NCBI GenBank assembly: GCA_023129675.1
Contig: JAGMBM010000021.1
Span: forward strand, 1 to 5,559
Length of the DNA: 5,559 nucleotides
DNA from: Hadesarchaea archaeon
GTDB taxonomy: Archaea > Hadarchaeota > Hadarchaeia > Hadarchaeales > Hadarchaeaceae
Reading direction: 5' to 3'
Notes under the pieces: generated by a model
Database searches by the model: none
What the model was told of the DNA's origin: nothing
What the model saw: only the letters and a program-made list of their open reading frames with translations
In this document: positions 4,587-5,559 of the stretch, piece by piece
Position numbering within the stretch: the first letter of the stretch is position 1
Layout: each line of letters opens with the position of its first letter
Translations under genes and position numbers: made by a program

Positions 4587-5054
4587 ATGTTGATCAAGCT
4601 CACCGAGGGGTTGGGTTTCTCTGCCGCCCACTTAATCATCGGGCATGAGAAATGCGAACACCTGCATGGACACAACTATCGCGTGGGTGTGACCGTCGAG
4701 GGGGAGCCGGACGAGCAGGGCCTCATCGTCGATTTCCTCGAGCTCAAGCGCATTTTGAAGCAGTTGTGTGGGCGCTACGATCATCAAATACTTTTACCCG
4801 AGAACAACCGTGCTTTAAAACGCCTTTCCGAGGGGGCGAGCACCCGCATCGCCGTACACGGGCGGGAGTTCGAGTTCCCCAGCGAGAATGTCGTCTGGCT
4901 TCCCGTGGTCAACACGACTGTGGAGGAGCTAGCGCGCGTGGTCGCAGACGAAGTGGTGCGGAATCTATCTTACCCGAACGTGCGTCGGATAAACGTCTGG
5001 GTTGAGGAGTCGCCGGGGCAGGGCGCGACCGAAGAGCGGCGAGTGAAGGCTTAA
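4587..5054 (+). CDS. queD: QueD/6-pyruvoyltetrahydropterin synthase family protein
   Basis: The 155-residue product has the full signature of the family: zinc ligands H15 (FSAAH), H27 and H29 (in CEHLHGHNY), catalytic C23, the Asp65-His66 pair in YDHQ, and the C-terminal glutamate in VWVEES (E141). Homologues convert dihydroneopterin triphosphate to 6-carboxy-tetrahydropterin, an early step to preQ0; in archaea preQ0 becomes archaeosine in tRNA. Some members instead act in pterin or folate-type pathways. The Cys directly followed by Glu (CExxHGH) resembles the motif of members reported as dual-function, so the symbol is provisional. Start choice: aaggtg (4576-4581) lies five bases before this ATG, and the homology begins here. 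The frame is open further upstream, but that part overlaps the tRNA. The length is slightly above the roughly 120-140 residues common in the family, mainly from an insert around residues 80-105. Confidence 0.88.
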   Translation: MLIKLTEGLGFSAAHLIIGHEKCEHLHGHNYRVGVTVEGEPDEQGLIVDFLELKRILKQLCGRYDHQILLPENNRALKRLSEGASTRIAVHGREFEFPSENVVWLPVVNTTVEELARVVADEVVRNLSYPNVRRINVWVEESPGQGATEERRVKA

Positions 5055-5067
5055 CTTTAGCACCGTT

Positions 5068-5086
5068 CAGGGCACGAATTTCCCTG
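5068..5086 (+). other. Weak hairpin after the QueD-family gene
   Basis: The arms caggg and ccctg enclose nine bases, starting 14 bases after the stop codon. No T-run follows directly; the nearest is 5133-5138, just ahead of tRNA-Pro, and may be where the upstream transcript ends. The rest of the gap shows nothing else. Confidence 0.25.
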
Positions 5087-5113
5087 TACAAGTCTTGGGT
5101 TCAGCCCCACAAC

Positions 5114-5121
5114 GCTTATCT
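5114..5121 (+). promoter_or_regulatory. TATA-like box for tRNA-Pro
   Basis: The stretch gcttatct is centred about 26 bases before the first tRNA base (5143), the spacing expected for an archaeal tRNA promoter. The T-rich stretch between may also end the upstream transcript. Confidence 0.45.
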
Positions 5122-5142
5122 TCTAACGAGCAATTTTTCTCT

Positions 5143-5220
5143 GGGGTCGTGGGGTAGCTTGGTCTATCCTGTCGGCTTTGGGAGCCGGTGACTCGAGTTC
5201 GAATCTCGACGACCCCACCA
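5143..5220 (+). tRNA. tRNA-Pro (anticodon UGG), intronless, encoded CCA
   Basis: Acceptor strands ggggtcg (5143-5149) and cgacccc (5210-5216) pair fully. The D arm is gggt/atcc with GG in the loop. The anticodon stem is tcggc/gccgg (5172-5176, 5184-5188) around tttggga, giving anticodon TGG at 5179-5181. The T arm is tcgag/ctcga around ttcgaat. A73 is 5217 and CCA is encoded at 5218-5220. No intron is present, unlike the nearby tRNA-Thr. Confidence 0.95.
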
Positions 5221-5246
5221 TTTATGTAGCGTTAGCTTGAGGTTAT

Positions 5247-5255
5247 CTTTTAAAT
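5247..5255 (+). promoter_or_regulatory. TATA-like box for the enolase-family gene
   Basis: The stretch cttttaaat lies about 34 bases before the GTG start. Initiation some 25 bases downstream would give a very short leader, so either the ribosome binding site is only partly transcribed or the start point lies slightly upstream. It could also be reached by readthrough from tRNA-Pro. Confidence 0.4.
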
Positions 5256-5284
5256 GTCGATGGCGATATTTGGTGGGCGATAGA

Positions 5285-5559
5285 GTGCAAGCAGTCATCA
5301 AAAGCATCATCCCGTACAGGATCCTCGATAGCCGCGGTGACCCGACGATTGAAATCGAGGTAGTGGTGCGAGGCGGGCGCGGAGTGAAGGCCAGCTTTGG
5401 TAGAGCGGCCGCACCCAGCGGGGTGAGCAAGGGAAAGCACGAGGTTACCGCTTTTTCAGAAGGGGGGGTCGATGCATCAATTAAAAAAGTTCGTGGGCTT
5501 ATAGCGCCGAAGTTGATAGGCGTAGCGGCGAGCGAGCAGGAAAAAGTCGACGGGTTGCT
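5285..5559 (+). CDS. Enolase-family protein, N-terminal 91 codons (3' partial)
   Basis: The frame runs off the window. It begins with GTG, preceded by ggtggg (5272-5277) seven bases upstream. Family marks are visible: YRILDSRGDPTIEIEV (residues 11-26), matching the DSRGNPTVEVEV N-terminus of enolase with Asp for Asn, and GRAAAPSGVSKGKHE (39-53), matching the SGASTGxHEA loop. S48 aligns with the enolase serine that binds the second magnesium. Enolase interconverts 2-phosphoglycerate and phosphoenolpyruvate in glycolysis and gluconeogenesis. The usual ELRD segment and loop after SGAST are replaced by a short TAFSEGGVD, so this may be a divergent archaeal enolase or a paralogue. The catalytic metal and lysine residues lie beyond the window, so activity cannot be judged. 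Confidence 0.85.
   Translation, partial: MQAVIKSIIPYRILDSRGDPTIEIEVVVRGGRGVKASFGRAAAPSGVSKGKHEVTAFSEGGVDASIKKVRGLIAPKLIGVAASEQEKVDGL

Noticed and set aside
5092..5106. T-arm-like fragment (gggttcagcccc) suggesting a tRNA remnant
   Set aside because: It is a short match with no acceptor or anticodon arm nearby; chance is a sufficient explanation.

Overview
The window is archaeal. It carries archaeal-type TATA boxes about 25 bases ahead of both tRNA genes, a tRNA with tiny bulge-helix-bulge introns, a U73 tRNA-Thr, a PGF-pre-PGF-like surface-protein domain, a MinD/ParA ATPase and GGTG-type ribosome binding sites ahead of most genes. I cannot name the lineage from this alone. Gene bodies are fairly GC-rich with AT-rich gaps.

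Layout: (1) 1-2753 is the 3' part of a large surface protein: 16-residue repeats, several Ig/FnIII-like domains, a PGF-pre-PGF-like domain, one membrane helix and a long basic cytoplasmic tail built from repeated I-x-L-K-R-L-K-like motifs. (2) 2754-3102 has no confident gene. It holds a partial tandem duplication of the promoter, leader and 5' end of the next gene, including a broken first copy of that gene and a heptanucleotide repeat in the leader. (3) 3103-3234 encodes a 43-residue zinc ribbon, followed 25 bases later by a MinD-like ATPase (3260-4057) with an extremely basic C-terminus; these two look like an operon. (4) A small four-cysteine protein lies on the minus strand (4100-4285), convergent with the ATPase gene. 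(5) tRNA-Thr(UGU) at 4404-4509 is interrupted by two mini-introns (15 and 14 bases). (6) A QueD/6-pyruvoyltetrahydropterin synthase homologue (4587-5054) is followed by an intronless tRNA-Pro(UGG) and by the first 91 codons of an enolase-family gene that runs off the window.

How the genes may work together: the tRNAs, QueD homologue and enolase are housekeeping. The unusual part is the left half: a membrane-anchored surface protein with a repetitive cytoplasmic tail, next to a zinc ribbon/MinD-like pair. A link between surface protein, membrane or nucleoid positioning and the ATPase is my inference from adjacency and charge; nothing in the sequence proves it. The most solid novelty is the doubly interrupted tRNA-Thr.
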